In this document: one piece after another, positions 44,074-53,568 of the stretch
How positions within the stretch are numbered: the stretch's first letter is position 1
Layout: each line of letters opens with the position of its first letter
Translations under genes and position numbers: made by a program
The notes under the pieces: generated by a model
Told to the model about the DNA's origin: nothing
Databases searched by the model: none
What the model saw: only the letters and a program-made list of their open reading frames with translations
Assembly (NCBI GenBank): GCA_035532035.1
Contig: DATKRS010000004.1
Span: 241,001-305,000, forward strand
Direction: 5' to 3'
Source: Candidatus Dormiibacterota bacterium
Lineage (GTDB): Bacteria > Vulcanimicrobiota > Vulcanimicrobiia > Vulcanimicrobiales > Vulcanimicrobiaceae
DNA: 64,000 nucleotides

Positions 44074-44631
44074 GTGGCGTCGCGATTGAAAGAACGATAC
44101 CTCGAGCAGGTCGCTAAGCAGCTGCAAGAGCGCTTCGGCTACGGGAACGTCAACGAGATTCCGAAGCTCGAAAAGGTCGTCGTGAACATGAGCGTCGGCG
44201 AGGCGCTCGTCAACCCGAAGGCGCTCGATAATGCCGTCGCCGAGCTGACGGCGATCACCGGCCAGAAGCCCGTGGTGGCCAAGGCGAAGAAATCGATTGC
44301 CGCTTTCAAGCTGCGCCAGGGCGTAAACATCGCGGCGAAGGTGACGCTGCGCGGCGACCGGATGTACGTATTCTTGGACAAGCTATTCAATATCGTGCTG
44401 CCTCGCATTCGCGATTTCCGCGGCCTTCCGCAGAGATCGTTCGACGGGCGCGGAAACTACAATCTCGGGCTGCGCGAGCAACTCGTCTTTCCGGAGATCA
44501 ACTACGACAAGGTCGATAAGACGCGCGGTATGGACATTACGATCGTGACGACGGCGAAGACCGACGAAGAGGCGTCGGAGTTTCTCGTCGCCATGGGACT
44601 GCCGCTGCAAGCGCAGCGCGCGAGGGGCTAG
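44074..44631 (+). CDS. rplE: 50S ribosomal protein L5
   Basis: The 185-aa L5 has [36 protein letters not shown] and [20 protein letters not shown]. It contacts 5S rRNA and the P-site tRNA. The start is GTG. Confidence 0.97.
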   Translation: MASRLKERYLEQVAKQLQERFGYGNVNEIPKLEKVVVNMSVGEALVNPKALDNAVAELTAITGQKPVVAKAKKSIAAFKLRQGVNIAAKVTLRGDRMYVFLDKLFNIVLPRIRDFRGLPQRSFDGRGNYNLGLREQLVFPEINYDKVDKTRGMDITIVTTAKTDEEASEFLVAMGLPLQAQRARG

Positions 44632-44636
44632 GAATC

Positions 44637-44822
44637 TTGGCAAAAACGAGCATGATCGTCAAGTCGAAACGGACGCCGAAGTTTTCGGTACGCAAGCATA
44701 ACCGCTGCCGAACCTGCGGCCGGCCGCGGGGATTCCTGCGGCGTTTCGCGATGTGTCGAATTTGTTTTCGCGAGGGCGCGCACGCCGGCACGGTCCCGGG
44801 CGTGACGAAGGCGTCGTGGTGA
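44637..44822 (+). CDS. rpsN: 30S ribosomal protein S14, zinc type
   Basis: The short 61-aa form has [20 protein letters not shown] followed by ICFRE, i.e. two CxxC pairs that bind zinc, unlike the 100-aa zinc-free form. The start is TTG 44637. Confidence 0.96.
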   Translation: MAKTSMIVKSKRTPKFSVRKHNRCRTCGRPRGFLRRFAMCRICFREGAHAGTVPGVTKASW

Positions 44823-44835
44823 GAGGGGAAGCAGT

Positions 44836-45234
44836 ATGGCTGTAACCGATCCGATCGCCGACATGCTCACGCGGATTCGCAACGCGAACACCGCGAATCA
44901 CGCAACCGTCGACGTTCCCGCCTCGCGCGTGAAGCAAGCGATCGCGCAGATCCTCAAGGACGAAGGCTTTATCGACGGTTTCGAGCGCGTAAGCCAAGGT
45001 CCGCAGGGACTCTTGCGCATCGTGTTGCGCTATGGCCCCGAGAAGGAGAAAGTCATTACCGGCCTTCGCCGCATCTCGCGACCGGGTCTGCGCGTATACA
45101 CGCCGAGGACGTCTATTCCGCGCGTGCTCGGCGGTCTGGGACTCGTCATCATCTCTACGCCGCAAGGCATCATGTCGGGCAAGCGTGCGCGCAAGCTCGG
45201 TGTCGGCGGCGAAGTCGTGGCTTACGTCTGGTAA
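44836..45234 (+). CDS. rpsH: 30S ribosomal protein S8
   Basis: The 132-aa S8 has [18 protein letters not shown] and a C-terminal [20 protein letters not shown] that binds the central domain of 16S rRNA. A GAGGGGAAG Shine-Dalgarno precedes the ATG. S8 represses the spc operon in E. coli; no operator was recognised here. Confidence 0.97.
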   Translation: MAVTDPIADMLTRIRNANTANHATVDVPASRVKQAIAQILKDEGFIDGFERVSQGPQGLLRIVLRYGPEKEKVITGLRRISRPGLRVYTPRTSIPRVLGGLGLVIISTPQGIMSGKRARKLGVGGEVVAYVW

Positions 45235-45239
45235 CGCGC

Positions 45240-45791
45240 ATGTCACGTATAGGAAAGATGCCCGTCCCCGTGCCCACGGGCGTGAACGTTACCGTTGGAG
45301 GCACCGAGGTACGCGTCAAGGGGCCGAAGGGCGAGCTGTGCCAGCAGATCCTCGGCGACGTCGTCGAGGTGCGCGTCGATGACGCGAGCGTCGTCGTCGA
45401 GCGCCGCGGCAACGCGCGCACGCACCGGGCAGCGCACGGTTTGACGCGCACGTTGATCGCGAACATGATTGAGGGAGTGAGCAAGGGATTCCGCAAGAGC
45501 CTCGAGCTGCAAGGTGTCGGTTATCGCGCCGCAAAGTCGGGCGAACGGTTGAACTTGAGCCTCGGGTATTCGCACCCGGTCGTCTTCTCGCCGCCGCAGG
45601 GCATCGCGCTCTCGGTCGAGGGTCAGAACAAGATTCACGTCGATGGCATCGACAAACAGCGCGTCGGGCAGGTCGCGGCCGAGATCCGCTCGTTGCGGCC
45701 GCCCGAGCCCTATAAGGGGAAAGGCATTCGCTACGAGGGCGAGCACGTTCGGCGCAAGCTCGGCAAAGCGGCGAAGGCCGGTAAGAAGTAA
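45240..45791 (+). CDS. rplF: 50S ribosomal protein L6
   Basis: The 183-aa L6 has [37 protein letters not shown] and the closing [19 protein letters not shown]. It lies at the base of the L7/L12 stalk. Confidence 0.97.
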   Translation: MSRIGKMPVPVPTGVNVTVGGTEVRVKGPKGELCQQILGDVVEVRVDDASVVVERRGNARTHRAAHGLTRTLIANMIEGVSKGFRKSLELQGVGYRAAKSGERLNLSLGYSHPVVFSPPQGIALSVEGQNKIHVDGIDKQRVGQVAAEIRSLRPPEPYKGKGIRYEGEHVRRKLGKAAKAGKK

Positions 45792-46156
45792 TGGCACGAG
45801 TATCAAAGAACGTCGCGCGGCGCTCGCGTCACGAGCGGGTGCGCCGGAAGGTTGCCGGTACGGCAGAGCGCCCGCGTTTGTTCGTGCGGCGCACGCTGCA
45901 CCACATCTATGCCGCAGTTGTGGACGACGCCAAAGGGCATACGCTCGTTGCAGCGTCGACGCGTGAGAAGGAGCTCGGGGCGGCGTCTGCGTCGCACACG
46001 AATCTCGGCGCGGCCAAGGCCGTCGGGACGGCGATTGCGCAAAAAGCGAAGGCTGCGGGCGTGACCCACGTCGTCTTCGATCGCGCCGGCTACAAGTATC
46101 ACGGTCGCGTTCGGGCGCTTGCCGATGCCGCGCGCGAAGCCGGATTGGAGTTTTAG
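45791..46156 (+). CDS. rplR: 50S ribosomal protein L18
   Basis: The 121-aa L18 has [35 protein letters not shown] and [20 protein letters not shown]. It binds 5S rRNA. The start overlaps the rplF stop (TAATG). Confidence 0.97.
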   Translation: MARVSKNVARRSRHERVRRKVAGTAERPRLFVRRTLHHIYAAVVDDAKGHTLVAASTREKELGAASASHTNLGAAKAVGTAIAQKAKAAGVTHVVFDRAGYKYHGRVRALADAAREAGLEF

Positions 46157-46164
46157 GAGTTTCA

Positions 46165-46677
46165 ATGCAGTATCGTGGAGGTCGCGAGCGCGACGGCAGT
46201 GGGTTTGACGAGACGGTCGTTCGCGTGAACCGCGTGGCGAAGGTCGTGAAGGGAGGCAAGCGTTTCAGCTTCAGCGCGCTCGTCGTGGTCGGCGATCGCA
46301 ACGGGCGCGTTGGCTTTGCGATCGGCAAGGCAGGCGAAGTTCCGGAAGCGATTCGCAAGGGCGTGGAGCGAGCGCGTAAGGCGATCATCACCGTTCCAAT
46401 GGTCGAGAAGACGATTCCTCATGCGGTGACGCACCAAGCCGGTGCAGCACGCGTCATGTTGAAGCCGGCCGCCCCGGGAACCGGCGTCATTGCCGGCGGG
46501 TCGATGCGCGCGGTGCTCGAGCTCGCCGGTATTCACGACATCTTGACGAAGTCTCTGGGCAGCAATAATCCCGTAAACGTGGTGCTCGCTACCGTCGAGG
46601 CACTGGCGTCGCTGAGGACGATAGAGCAGGTTGCCGCGCGTCGCGGCAAGACCGCCAAAGAGATTTTTGCGGCGTAA
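46165..46677 (+). CDS. rpsE: 30S ribosomal protein S5
   Basis: The 170-aa S5 has [40 protein letters not shown] and [25 protein letters not shown] precedes the ATG. It is followed directly by rplO: the usual rpmD (L30) is absent. Confidence 0.97.
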   Translation: MQYRGGRERDGSGFDETVVRVNRVAKVVKGGKRFSFSALVVVGDRNGRVGFAIGKAGEVPEAIRKGVERARKAIITVPMVEKTIPHAVTHQAGAARVMLKPAAPGTGVIAGGSMRAVLELAGIHDILTKSLGSNNPVNVVLATVEALASLRTIEQVAARRGKTAKEIFAA

Positions 46678-46682
46678 CGATC

Positions 46683-47411
46683 ATGGCAGAGAAGAAGAAA
46701 GCAAAGAAGTCTCCCGCGCGCGCCCCGTCCGCGATGAAGAAAACCTCGGCTGTGAAACCACGTGCCGCCGCGAAGCCGCACGCCCCTGCGAAACCGCGCG
46801 CTGCTGCGAAACCGCGCGCTGCTGCGAAGCCGCACGCTGCCGCGAAGCCGCACGCTGCCGCGAAGCCGCACGCGGCTGCCAAACCGCACGCGCGGTCCGG
46901 GGCGATCGCGTCTGGTACGGGTATTTTGAAGCTGGGAGCGCTCGCGCCCGCCGCAGGCAGCCGGCCGAAGCGCCAGCGCATCGGACGCGGGCACGGCTCG
47001 GGCATGGTGAAGACGGGCGGCGAAGGCGGCAAGGGTCAGACGGTTCGCTCGGGCGGCGGCAAAGGGCGGACGTTCGAAGGCGGACAGACGCCTTGGGCGC
47101 GGCGCTTACCGCACCGGCGAGGGTATTCGCAGAAGGCGCGAGACATCGGACACTTCCGGTCTCGCTATGCGGTCGTGAACTTGTACCAGTTGGCAGAATG
47201 GGACCCGAGCGTCGAGATCTCGCCGGAATCGCTGCGCGAACGCGGCGTTCTCAAAGACGTCTGCGACGGCGTGAAGATCCTGGGGGGCGCGCAGAGCGGC
47301 AAGACGATTCCGCAAGGCTTGCGCTTTCGCGACGTTCTCTTCTCGACCAGCGCCCGCAGCGCGCTGGAGGCCGCCGGCGCACAGCTCGAGGCGGTCGGCG
47401 GAAGCGCGTAG
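46683..47411 (+). CDS. rplO: 50S ribosomal protein L15 with basic repeat N-terminus
   Basis: The L15 core lies at residues about 85-242 (KRQRIGRGHGSGMVKTGGEG, FEGGQTPWARRLPHRRGYSQ). It is preceded by a Lys/Ala/Pro-rich extension of some 75 residues with eight hexapeptides of the AKPHAA type, giving 242 aa instead of about 145. The extension is highly basic and probably disordered, perhaps binding rRNA. L15's place before secY is normal. Confidence 0.95.
   Translation: MAEKKKAKKSPARAPSAMKKTSAVKPRAAAKPHAPAKPRAAAKPRAAAKPHAAAKPHAAAKPHAAAKPHARSGAIASGTGILKLGALAPAAGSRPKRQRIGRGHGSGMVKTGGEGGKGQTVRSGGGKGRTFEGGQTPWARRLPHRRGYSQKARDIGHFRSRYAVVNLYQLAEWDPSVEISPESLRERGVLKDVCDGVKILGGAQSGKTIPQGLRFRDVLFSTSARSALEAAGAQLEAVGGSA
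46752..46895 (+). repeat. Eight 18-bp tandem repeats within rplO
   Basis: Exactly 144 bp encode eight hexapeptides: VKPRAA, AKPHAP, two AKPRAA, three AKPHAA, and AKPHAR. DNA units differ mainly at third positions (gcc/gct, aag/aaa). Replication slippage is the likely source. Confidence 0.9.
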
Positions 47412-48710
47412 TTGCTAAACAACCTCCGCGCCGCGCTGCTCGTTCCGGAGATTCGCAAACGCGTCGGCTTCGTGCTTTTCGCCTTCGCGTGGTTCATCTT
47501 CATGATCCACGTGCAGCTCCCGAACGTGAATCAGCAGGCGTGGCAGCGAGTTCTCTCGAGCGGCACGTTCTACAATCTGCTGGGCTTCCTCTCTGGCGGC
47601 GCGCTGCAGCGCCTCTCCGTCATCGCGATGGGCATTACGCCCTTCATCAACGCATCGATCATCATGCAGCTGATGACCGTCGTGCTGCCGCAACTCGAGG
47701 AGCTGGCGAAGAAAGGCGGCGAGGAGGGCCGCAAGAAGATCAGCCAGTACACGCGGTGGCTGACGATCCTGCTTGCCGCCGTGCAGGGGACGTTCATGGC
47801 GAACTCCATGCGAGCGTCGGGCGTCTTCTATGACACGAGCGTAGCCTATCTGCTCTTTGCGATTCTCGCGATGGTTGCGGGGACGCTGTTCCTCATGTGG
47901 CTCGGCGAGCAGATCAGCGACCGTGGAATCGGCAACGGCGTATCGCTCATCATTTTCATTGGCATCGTGTTGCGGTATCCGACGTACGTGGCAAACACGT
48001 ACTCGACGGCCGCGGGCGGCGGCTTAAGCTTGCTCCATCTCGTGCTCTACGTGTTGATGGCGGTCGTCATCATCGTTTCAATCGTGTTCCTGTATCAGGG
48101 GCAGCGGCGCGTTCCGGTGCAGCAGGCGCGGCGCGTCGTCGGACGCAAGATGTTCGCCGGGCGCTCGACGTACATTCCACTGCGGTTGAACAATGCCGGC
48201 GTCATCTCGATCATCTTCGCGATCTCGATTTTGCTTCTCCCGCAGCAGGCGTTGTCGTGGTTCAATCGCGGCGGAACGGCGCACGGCGCGCTCGCGGCGG
48301 TATCGAACTGGCTGCAGGCCTATTTCGCGCCCAACACGCTGCTCTACAATGGCGTGTACTTTTTCCTGGTCGTCATTTTCACGTTCTTCTATAGTTCGAT
48401 CGTGCTCAATACGCGCGACGTTGCCGACAATCTCAAGAAGACGGGCTCGTTCATTCCGGGCATCCGCCCGGGGCAACCGACGGTAGACTATTTGAACAAG
48501 ATTCTCTATCGAATCACGACCGCCGCGGCGATCTATCTCGGTCTTTTGGCGGTGCTGCCGAGCATGCTCCAGCAAGGCTTGAGCATCACGACGTTTTACT
48601 TGGGCTCGACGTCGTTATTGATCGTCGTAGGCGTCGCTCTAGACACCATCAATCAGATCGAAGCGCGTTTGGCAATGCGCGACTACAAAGGCTTCATCAA
48701 GTCGCGATGA
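47412..48710 (+). CDS. secY: Preprotein translocase subunit SecY
   Basis: The 432-aa protein has ten hydrophobic segments and SecY signatures GITPFINASIIMQLMTVVLP (TM2 region), GNGVSLIIFIGIV, YQGQRRVPVQQARR and the plug region. It forms the Sec channel of the inner membrane. It starts at TTG immediately after the rplO stop, in the classical spc-operon position. Confidence 0.98.
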   Translation: MLNNLRAALLVPEIRKRVGFVLFAFAWFIFMIHVQLPNVNQQAWQRVLSSGTFYNLLGFLSGGALQRLSVIAMGITPFINASIIMQLMTVVLPQLEELAKKGGEEGRKKISQYTRWLTILLAAVQGTFMANSMRASGVFYDTSVAYLLFAILAMVAGTLFLMWLGEQISDRGIGNGVSLIIFIGIVLRYPTYVANTYSTAAGGGLSLLHLVLYVLMAVVIIVSIVFLYQGQRRVPVQQARRVVGRKMFAGRSTYIPLRLNNAGVISIIFAISILLLPQQALSWFNRGGTAHGALAAVSNWLQAYFAPNTLLYNGVYFFLVVIFTFFYSSIVLNTRDVADNLKKTGSFIPGIRPGQPTVDYLNKILYRITTAAAIYLGLLAVLPSMLQQGLSITTFYLGSTSLLIVVGVALDTINQIEARLAMRDYKGFIKSR

Positions 48711-48729
48711 GCGTTTCGGCGTAACGGCC

Positions 48730-49398
48730 ATGGACGTCATTTTCTTCGGCGCCCCCGGCGCTGGGAAGGGTACGCAGGCGCAGATCCTTCGCAGGCAACA
48801 CGGATACCGGCAGGTCTCCACGGGCGATTTGCTACGCGAGAATCTGCAGCGCGGCAGCGAGCTTGGGAAGGCGGCTGAAGACTACATGCAGGGCGGCGAG
48901 CTCGTGCCTGACGACCTCATCATTGAAATGGTGAAGAAGAACCTCCCGCCGGCCGGCGCGGGGGTGATCTTCGACGGATTCCCTAGGACCGTCGCGCAAG
49001 CCGTAGCGCTCGATCACATGCTCGCTTCGGCGGGGCGCGGTCTGCCGCACGCGATCTACTTCTACGTTCCTCGCGCGACGCTCGAAGAACGGCTGCTGGG
49101 ACGCTGGACGAATCCGCGCACGGGTCGGGTCTATCACGAGAAATTCAACCCTTCCAAGACGGCCGGGATCGACGACGAGGACGGCGGCCCGTTGATTCAG
49201 CGGGAAGACGACAATCCTGACGTCGTGTGCCATCGGCTCGACGTCTTCGAAAGACAGACGATACCGCTGATCACCTACTACGACGACGCCGGATCTCGCC
49301 GCTACTTGAAGATCGACGCATCGCGCCCCATCGAAGCAGTGACGGCCGAACTTTTGCATGCGCTGGAAGCGACATCGTCGCCGTTGCGGATGCCGTGA
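48730..49398 (+). CDS. adk: Adenylate kinase
   Basis: The 222-aa enzyme has P-loop FFGAPGAGKGTQAQ, VSTGDLLREN, FDGFPRTVAQA and a long LID segment (WTNPRTGRVYHEKFNP) without the four zinc cysteines. It interconverts AMP, ATP and ADP. The secY-adk-map order is the usual one. Confidence 0.97.
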   Translation: MDVIFFGAPGAGKGTQAQILRRQHGYRQVSTGDLLRENLQRGSELGKAAEDYMQGGELVPDDLIIEMVKKNLPPAGAGVIFDGFPRTVAQAVALDHMLASAGRGLPHAIYFYVPRATLEERLLGRWTNPRTGRVYHEKFNPSKTAGIDDEDGGPLIQREDDNPDVVCHRLDVFERQTIPLITYYDDAGSRRYLKIDASRPIEAVTAELLHALEATSSPLRMP

Positions 49399-50207
49399 TC
49401 ACGCTCAAGTCCTCGCGTGAGATCGAGACGATCGGCCGCAGCGGGAGGGTCACGGCAGCCGTGCTTAGCGAGCTGATGCAGCGTGCGCGCCCGGGCGTGA
49501 CGACGGGCGAGCTGGACGACTTCGCGGAACGCGCGATTCGGGAGCGGGGAGGCGTGCCGACGTTCAAAGGCTATCGCGGCTTTCCCGCCTCGATCTGTGC
49601 GTCGGTGAACGACGAGATCGTGCACGGCATTCCCGGACGCTATGTCCTACGAGACGGCGACCTGCTCTCCATCGATATCGGGACGACGCTCGACGGCTTC
49701 GTCAGCGACAGCGCGGTGACGGTTCCTATCGGAGAGATTTCAGCGCAAGCTCGCCGGTTGCTCGCGGTGACGCAAGAATGCCTGATGATCGGTATCGCCG
49801 CGACGCGCAGCGGCGCGCACGTGGGCGATATCGGCGCAGCGGTGCAGGAGCACGCCGAGAGCAACGGCTTCGGCGTCGTTCGCGAGCTCGTCGGGCACGG
49901 GGTTGGGCGCGAGATGCACGAGGAGCCGCAGGTCCCCAACTACGGCCGGCGCGGCACGGGAGCAAAGCTGCGGCCGGGCCTCGTCATCGCGATTGAGCCG
50001 ATGATCACGCAGGGCGCACCTGGAGTCCAGATCCAGAAGGACGGCTGGACAGTCGTGACGGCGGATGGTAAACTCGCAGCGCACTTCGAGCACACCGTCG
50101 CCGTCACCGAGAAGGGTCCCAAGATCCTGACGCTGCGAGAGCTCGGGGAGCATCCCGCCGCCGACAACTTCCGCCCGGAGGCCGAAACCGGCGCTCTATC
50201 AAGGTAA
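49395..50207 (+). CDS. map: Methionine aminopeptidase, type I
   Basis: GTG 49395 overlaps the adk stop (GTGA) and gives 270 aa. Metal-ligand motifs are [19 protein letters not shown] (two Asp), [12 protein letters not shown] (His), AIEPMI (Glu) and FEHTVAV (Glu). It removes the initiator Met. The C-terminal 20 residues extend past the core. Confidence 0.96.
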   Translation: MITLKSSREIETIGRSGRVTAAVLSELMQRARPGVTTGELDDFAERAIRERGGVPTFKGYRGFPASICASVNDEIVHGIPGRYVLRDGDLLSIDIGTTLDGFVSDSAVTVPIGEISAQARRLLAVTQECLMIGIAATRSGAHVGDIGAAVQEHAESNGFGVVRELVGHGVGREMHEEPQVPNYGRRGTGAKLRPGLVIAIEPMITQGAPGVQIQKDGWTVVTADGKLAAHFEHTVAVTEKGPKILTLRELGEHPAADNFRPEAETGALSR

Positions 50208-50214
50208 TGCAGTG

Positions 50215-50331
50215 ATGAAAGTACGTCCGTCAGTCAAAAGAATGTGCGATAAATGCAAGGTCATCCGGCGCCACGGTAAGGTGCGGATTATCTGCGAAGT
50301 CAATCCAAAACACAAACAGGTACAAGGGTAG
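50215..50331 (+). CDS. rpmJ: 50S ribosomal protein L36
   Basis: The 38-codon gene reads [20 protein letters not shown], continuing [17 protein letters not shown]. The three Cys and one His form the L36 zinc site. It begins 7 bp after map, so infA, usually between them, is not here. Confidence 0.97.
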   Translation: MKVRPSVKRMCDKCKVIRRHGKVRIICEVNPKHKQVQG

Positions 50332-50337
50332 CAAAGC

Positions 50338-50724
50338 ATGGCGAGAATTGCCGGAATCGACCTTCCCCGCGAGAAGCGCATCGAAGTCGCGCTCACGTAC
50401 ATCTACGGCATCGGCCCGTCGACCGCGCGCCGCCTGCTCGCGCAGGCGCGCATCAGTCCGGATCTGCGCGTCAAAGACATGAGCGAAGAAGAAGAGAAGG
50501 GCGTGCGCGACGCGATCGACGAGATGCAGCTGCGGGTCGAGGGCGATCTTCGGCGCGAGGTTCAATCCAACGTCAAACGCTTGATGGACATCGGATGCTA
50601 TCGCGGCCTGCGTCATCGTCGCGGGCTTCCCGTGCGCGGCCAGCGCACAAAAACGAACGCTCGCACGCGGAAGGGCCCCAAGCGCACCGTCGCCGGCAAA
50701 AAGAAAGTTCTCGCGAAGAAGTAG
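50338..50724 (+). CDS. rpsM: 30S ribosomal protein S13
   Basis: The 128-aa S13 has [34 protein letters not shown] and the C-terminal [20 protein letters not shown]. It contacts the P-site tRNA and L5. It is followed not by rpsK but by four unrelated genes. Confidence 0.97.
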   Translation: MARIAGIDLPREKRIEVALTYIYGIGPSTARRLLAQARISPDLRVKDMSEEEEKGVRDAIDEMQLRVEGDLRREVQSNVKRLMDIGCYRGLRHRRGLPVRGQRTKTNARTRKGPKRTVAGKKKVLAKK

Positions 50725-50734
50725 CCTCGCGCCG

Positions 50735-51595
50735 TTGATTTACGTCGGTACGTGCGGGTTCTCGTATCGCGATTGGATCGGGCCGTTCTATCCCGAACGC
50801 ATGCGGCCGAGCGAGATGCTGCCGTTTTATGCGCGGCGATTCTCGGCCGTCGAGGTCGACAGCAGTTACTACGGCGTCCCGGAGCAACGCAGCGTTGCGT
50901 CGATGAGCGCGCGTACGCCGCCGGAGTTCCTTTTCTCGTTCAAGGCGCCGGCAACGGTAACGCATCCTCCCGATGCGCGCGTTCGCGTGCACGAGGACGC
51001 GAGGCGCCTCGTCGAAGCGCTGGCACCGATGCGCGAATCGGCGAAGCTCGCATGCGTGCTCGCACAGTTCCCGAACGGCTTCGGCGCAAGTACGGACAAC
51101 GAGGAGTACGTCCGCCGCGTCGCTGAGGCATTCGAAGACGTTCCCTTGGTAGTGGAGTTCCGGCGGCGCGAGTGGCACGCCCCGCGGACGCTCTCTATGC
51201 TACGCGAGCTCGGCGCCGGGTATTGTAACGTCGACATGCCGGCATACGAGACGCTGTTAGCGCCGTCATCGGAGGCGACCGGCCCGATCGGATACGTGCG
51301 ATTTCACGGCCGCAACGCGCGGATGTGGTGGAAGGGAACGAACGTTACGCGCTACGATTACGCGTACACGAACGAGGAGCTCGCACCGTGGTGCGATCGC
51401 ATCGCGGACGTCGAAGCACGGACGCAGCGCACGTTCGCGTTCTTCAACAATCACGCCCGCGGCCAGTCTGCGCGCAACGCGGCGACGCTGGTGGGGCTCT
51501 TGCAGAGCAGGTATGCAGACGCGGCGGAGACGACCCTCGCGCACCCGGCGCCGAAGCATCCGGCGCAGCAGGGGTTGCCTGGATTGCGCGGGTGA
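50735..51595 (+). CDS. DUF72 family protein
   Basis: The 286-aa protein starts with YVGTCGFSYRDWIGPFYPER and has FSAVEVDSSYYGVP, PLVVEFRRREWHAP, YVRFHGRN and FFNNHARGQSARNA, all DUF72 (YecE-like) TIM-barrel hallmarks. Function is unknown. It starts at TTG 50735, 10 bp after rpsM, and so is probably cotranscribed with ribosomal genes. Confidence 0.92.
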   Translation: MIYVGTCGFSYRDWIGPFYPERMRPSEMLPFYARRFSAVEVDSSYYGVPEQRSVASMSARTPPEFLFSFKAPATVTHPPDARVRVHEDARRLVEALAPMRESAKLACVLAQFPNGFGASTDNEEYVRRVAEAFEDVPLVVEFRRREWHAPRTLSMLRELGAGYCNVDMPAYETLLAPSSEATGPIGYVRFHGRNARMWWKGTNVTRYDYAYTNEELAPWCDRIADVEARTQRTFAFFNNHARGQSARNAATLVGLLQSRYADAAETTLAHPAPKHPAQQGLPGLRG

Positions 51596-52323
51596 GAGCG
51601 GTCATCACCGCAGGCGGCCAACTGCGCGGCGCCTATGCGGAAGCGGCCGGCACGACGGTAAAGGCCTTGGCTCGCGTGCGGGGGCGAACCATGCTCGAGC
51701 GTACGATCGAAGCGGCACACGGAGCCGGCGCGCTGGAAACCGCGGTCGTCGGAGATGAGCCGGTGCGCGCAGCCTGCGCGGGCGGCCTCGTCGAGCGCGT
51801 CATCCCGGCGAGCGAAGATGGTGCGGAGAACGTGCTGCGTGCGCTTCGGGCTTGGCCGCACGACGACGCGCTACTCTATCTAACGAGCGACCTTCCGTAC
51901 GTACGTGCTGCTGCGATTACCGATTTCGTGGAACGCGCCGAAGGGCGCCTGGCAATCGCTTTGACGGATGCTGCGGCGTTCGCACTTCGTTTTCCGGGCG
52001 CGCCCGGCTTCGGCATCGCTATCGGAAGGGAGCGCGTGGTCAACGGAGGCGCGTTCTTCTTGCCGCCGGGCGGGGCATCGCGCGTCGCGGAGCTCGCGGC
52101 GAAGTTCTTCAACGCACGAAAGCACCCGTGGAGGATGGCGCGGCTCGCGGGGCCGGATCTGCTCTGCCGGCTTCTGTTCAACGCGATCTCGATTCCGATG
52201 CTGGAGCGGCGCTCCGAAAGGCTCTTGGGTTTGCGCGTCCAGGCGGTACGCAATTGCGCGCCGGAGCTGGGGTTCGATGCAGACGAGCTAGCACAGTATC
52301 GTTACGCTTGCGCGCATGAATAG
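51592..52323 (+). CDS. MobA-like nucleotidyltransferase domain protein
   Basis: GTG 51592 overlaps the DUF72 stop (GTGA). The 243-aa protein opens VRAVITAGGQLRGAYAEAAG, a variant of the GG-x-x-x-R nucleotide-binding loop, then TTVKALARVRGRTMLERTIE and LLYLTSDLPYV (metal-binding Asp). It resembles MobA/GlmU-type sugar or cofactor nucleotidyltransferases. The substrate is not clear. Confidence 0.75.
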   Translation: MRAVITAGGQLRGAYAEAAGTTVKALARVRGRTMLERTIEAAHGAGALETAVVGDEPVRAACAGGLVERVIPASEDGAENVLRALRAWPHDDALLYLTSDLPYVRAAAITDFVERAEGRLAIALTDAAAFALRFPGAPGFGIAIGRERVVNGGAFFLPPGGASRVAELAAKFFNARKHPWRMARLAGPDLLCRLLFNAISIPMLERRSERLLGLRVQAVRNCAPELGFDADELAQYRYACAHE

Positions 52324-53503
52324 TCGCGCAAGCCCGGCGCGCCTCGCCCTGTTTTGGTTCGGCATCCAAGCGGTCTGGGGGGCGTTGCTCGGCATCTCGC
52401 TTCAGGCGCGCTCCGCGCAGATTGCGGGGGCGCACGCTCTCGTCTTCTACGGCTATCTCGCCACGTCGGGAGCGCTCGTCGCAGCCGGCGTTCAACTCCT
52501 CGTTGGTCCGCTCAGCGATCGGCGGCGGCGGGCCGGGAGCCGACGCATCGAGTTCTACGTCGTCGGCGCTGCGCTGGGCTCGGCAATGCTGATATGGTTT
52601 TATCGCGCGCAGTCACCGTGGTCGCTGCTGTGCTCGTATGCGGCGCTGCAAGCCGGATTGAACGTCGCGATCAACCCCTATCAAGCGGCGATCCCCGATC
52701 TCGTGGAACGCAAGAACGCGGGGATCGCCTCCGCGTGGATGGCGGGGTTGCAGAGCGCGGGCAATGCGGCCGGAGCCGTGCTCGCGACCGCGATCGCTGA
52801 CGGAGTCGTCCTCGCGAGCGTGCTCGGAGCGCTACTGATCGCCACCTGTGCCGCGACCGCTCGAACGGTGCGTTCCTGGCCGCGGCGTATCCCGCCGCCG
52901 TACGCCGCGATCCGTTTCTCGCGCGCGTTTGCGCTGCTCTTCCTCTCTCGCGCGTCGCTCTTCGCGGGGTTCTACACCTTGCTCGGCTATTTGTTCTTCT
53001 ACACGCTTGCGTTCGTCACGCACGCGCGGGAGCAAGCGCGAATCGTCGACGGCGTTCTGATCCTCGCTTTCACGCTCGTCGGCGCCGCCGGAGCCGCGCT
53101 CGGAGGACGCCCGAGCGATCGCTTCGACCGGCGCAACGTTGCGACGGCCGGCGCGCTCTGTGCCGTCGTCGCGCTTGCGATCTTCGTCATTGGGCGCTCG
53201 ATCGTCGCTGCCGCTGCAGCCATCCTGCTCGGCGGCCTCGGATGGGGCGTGTTTCTCGTAGCCGACTGGGCGATTGCCTGCCGCATCATCCCGCAAGCAT
53301 CGGCAGCGGGCGGCATGGCATTCTGGAATCTCGCGGTGATCGCCCCCCAGATCGTCGCTCCGCTAGCGGCAACCGCTCTCGTCCAACGGCTGGGCGGTGG
53401 CCTGCAGACCGGCGTGACTGCCGCTTTTGCCCTGGCGGCACTGGAAATGCTCGCGGGTATCTGCTTGCTTCGACGTTTACCGCCTGGATTGACACGGGAA
53501 TAA
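52316..53503 (+). CDS. MFS transporter
   Basis: The 395-aa protein has 11-12 hydrophobic helices and an MFS loop motif GPLSDRRRRAGSRR after the second helix, with GGRPSDRFDRRN as its duplicate in the second half. It probably moves a small solute; similarity to sugar or metabolite transporters is only general. It overlaps the preceding gene by 8 bp. Confidence 0.88.
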   Translation: MNSRASPARLALFWFGIQAVWGALLGISLQARSAQIAGAHALVFYGYLATSGALVAAGVQLLVGPLSDRRRRAGSRRIEFYVVGAALGSAMLIWFYRAQSPWSLLCSYAALQAGLNVAINPYQAAIPDLVERKNAGIASAWMAGLQSAGNAAGAVLATAIADGVVLASVLGALLIATCAATARTVRSWPRRIPPPYAAIRFSRAFALLFLSRASLFAGFYTLLGYLFFYTLAFVTHAREQARIVDGVLILAFTLVGAAGAALGGRPSDRFDRRNVATAGALCAVVALAIFVIGRSIVAAAAAILLGGLGWGVFLVADWAIACRIIPQASAAGGMAFWNLAVIAPQIVAPLAATALVQRLGGGLQTGVTAAFALAALEMLAGICLLRRLPPGLTRE

Positions 53504-53568
53504 GCAGGCATGGCGGATAAGCGCGAGGCATTCCAGCGATCCCTCCGTCATCACATAAGGAGGCATTC

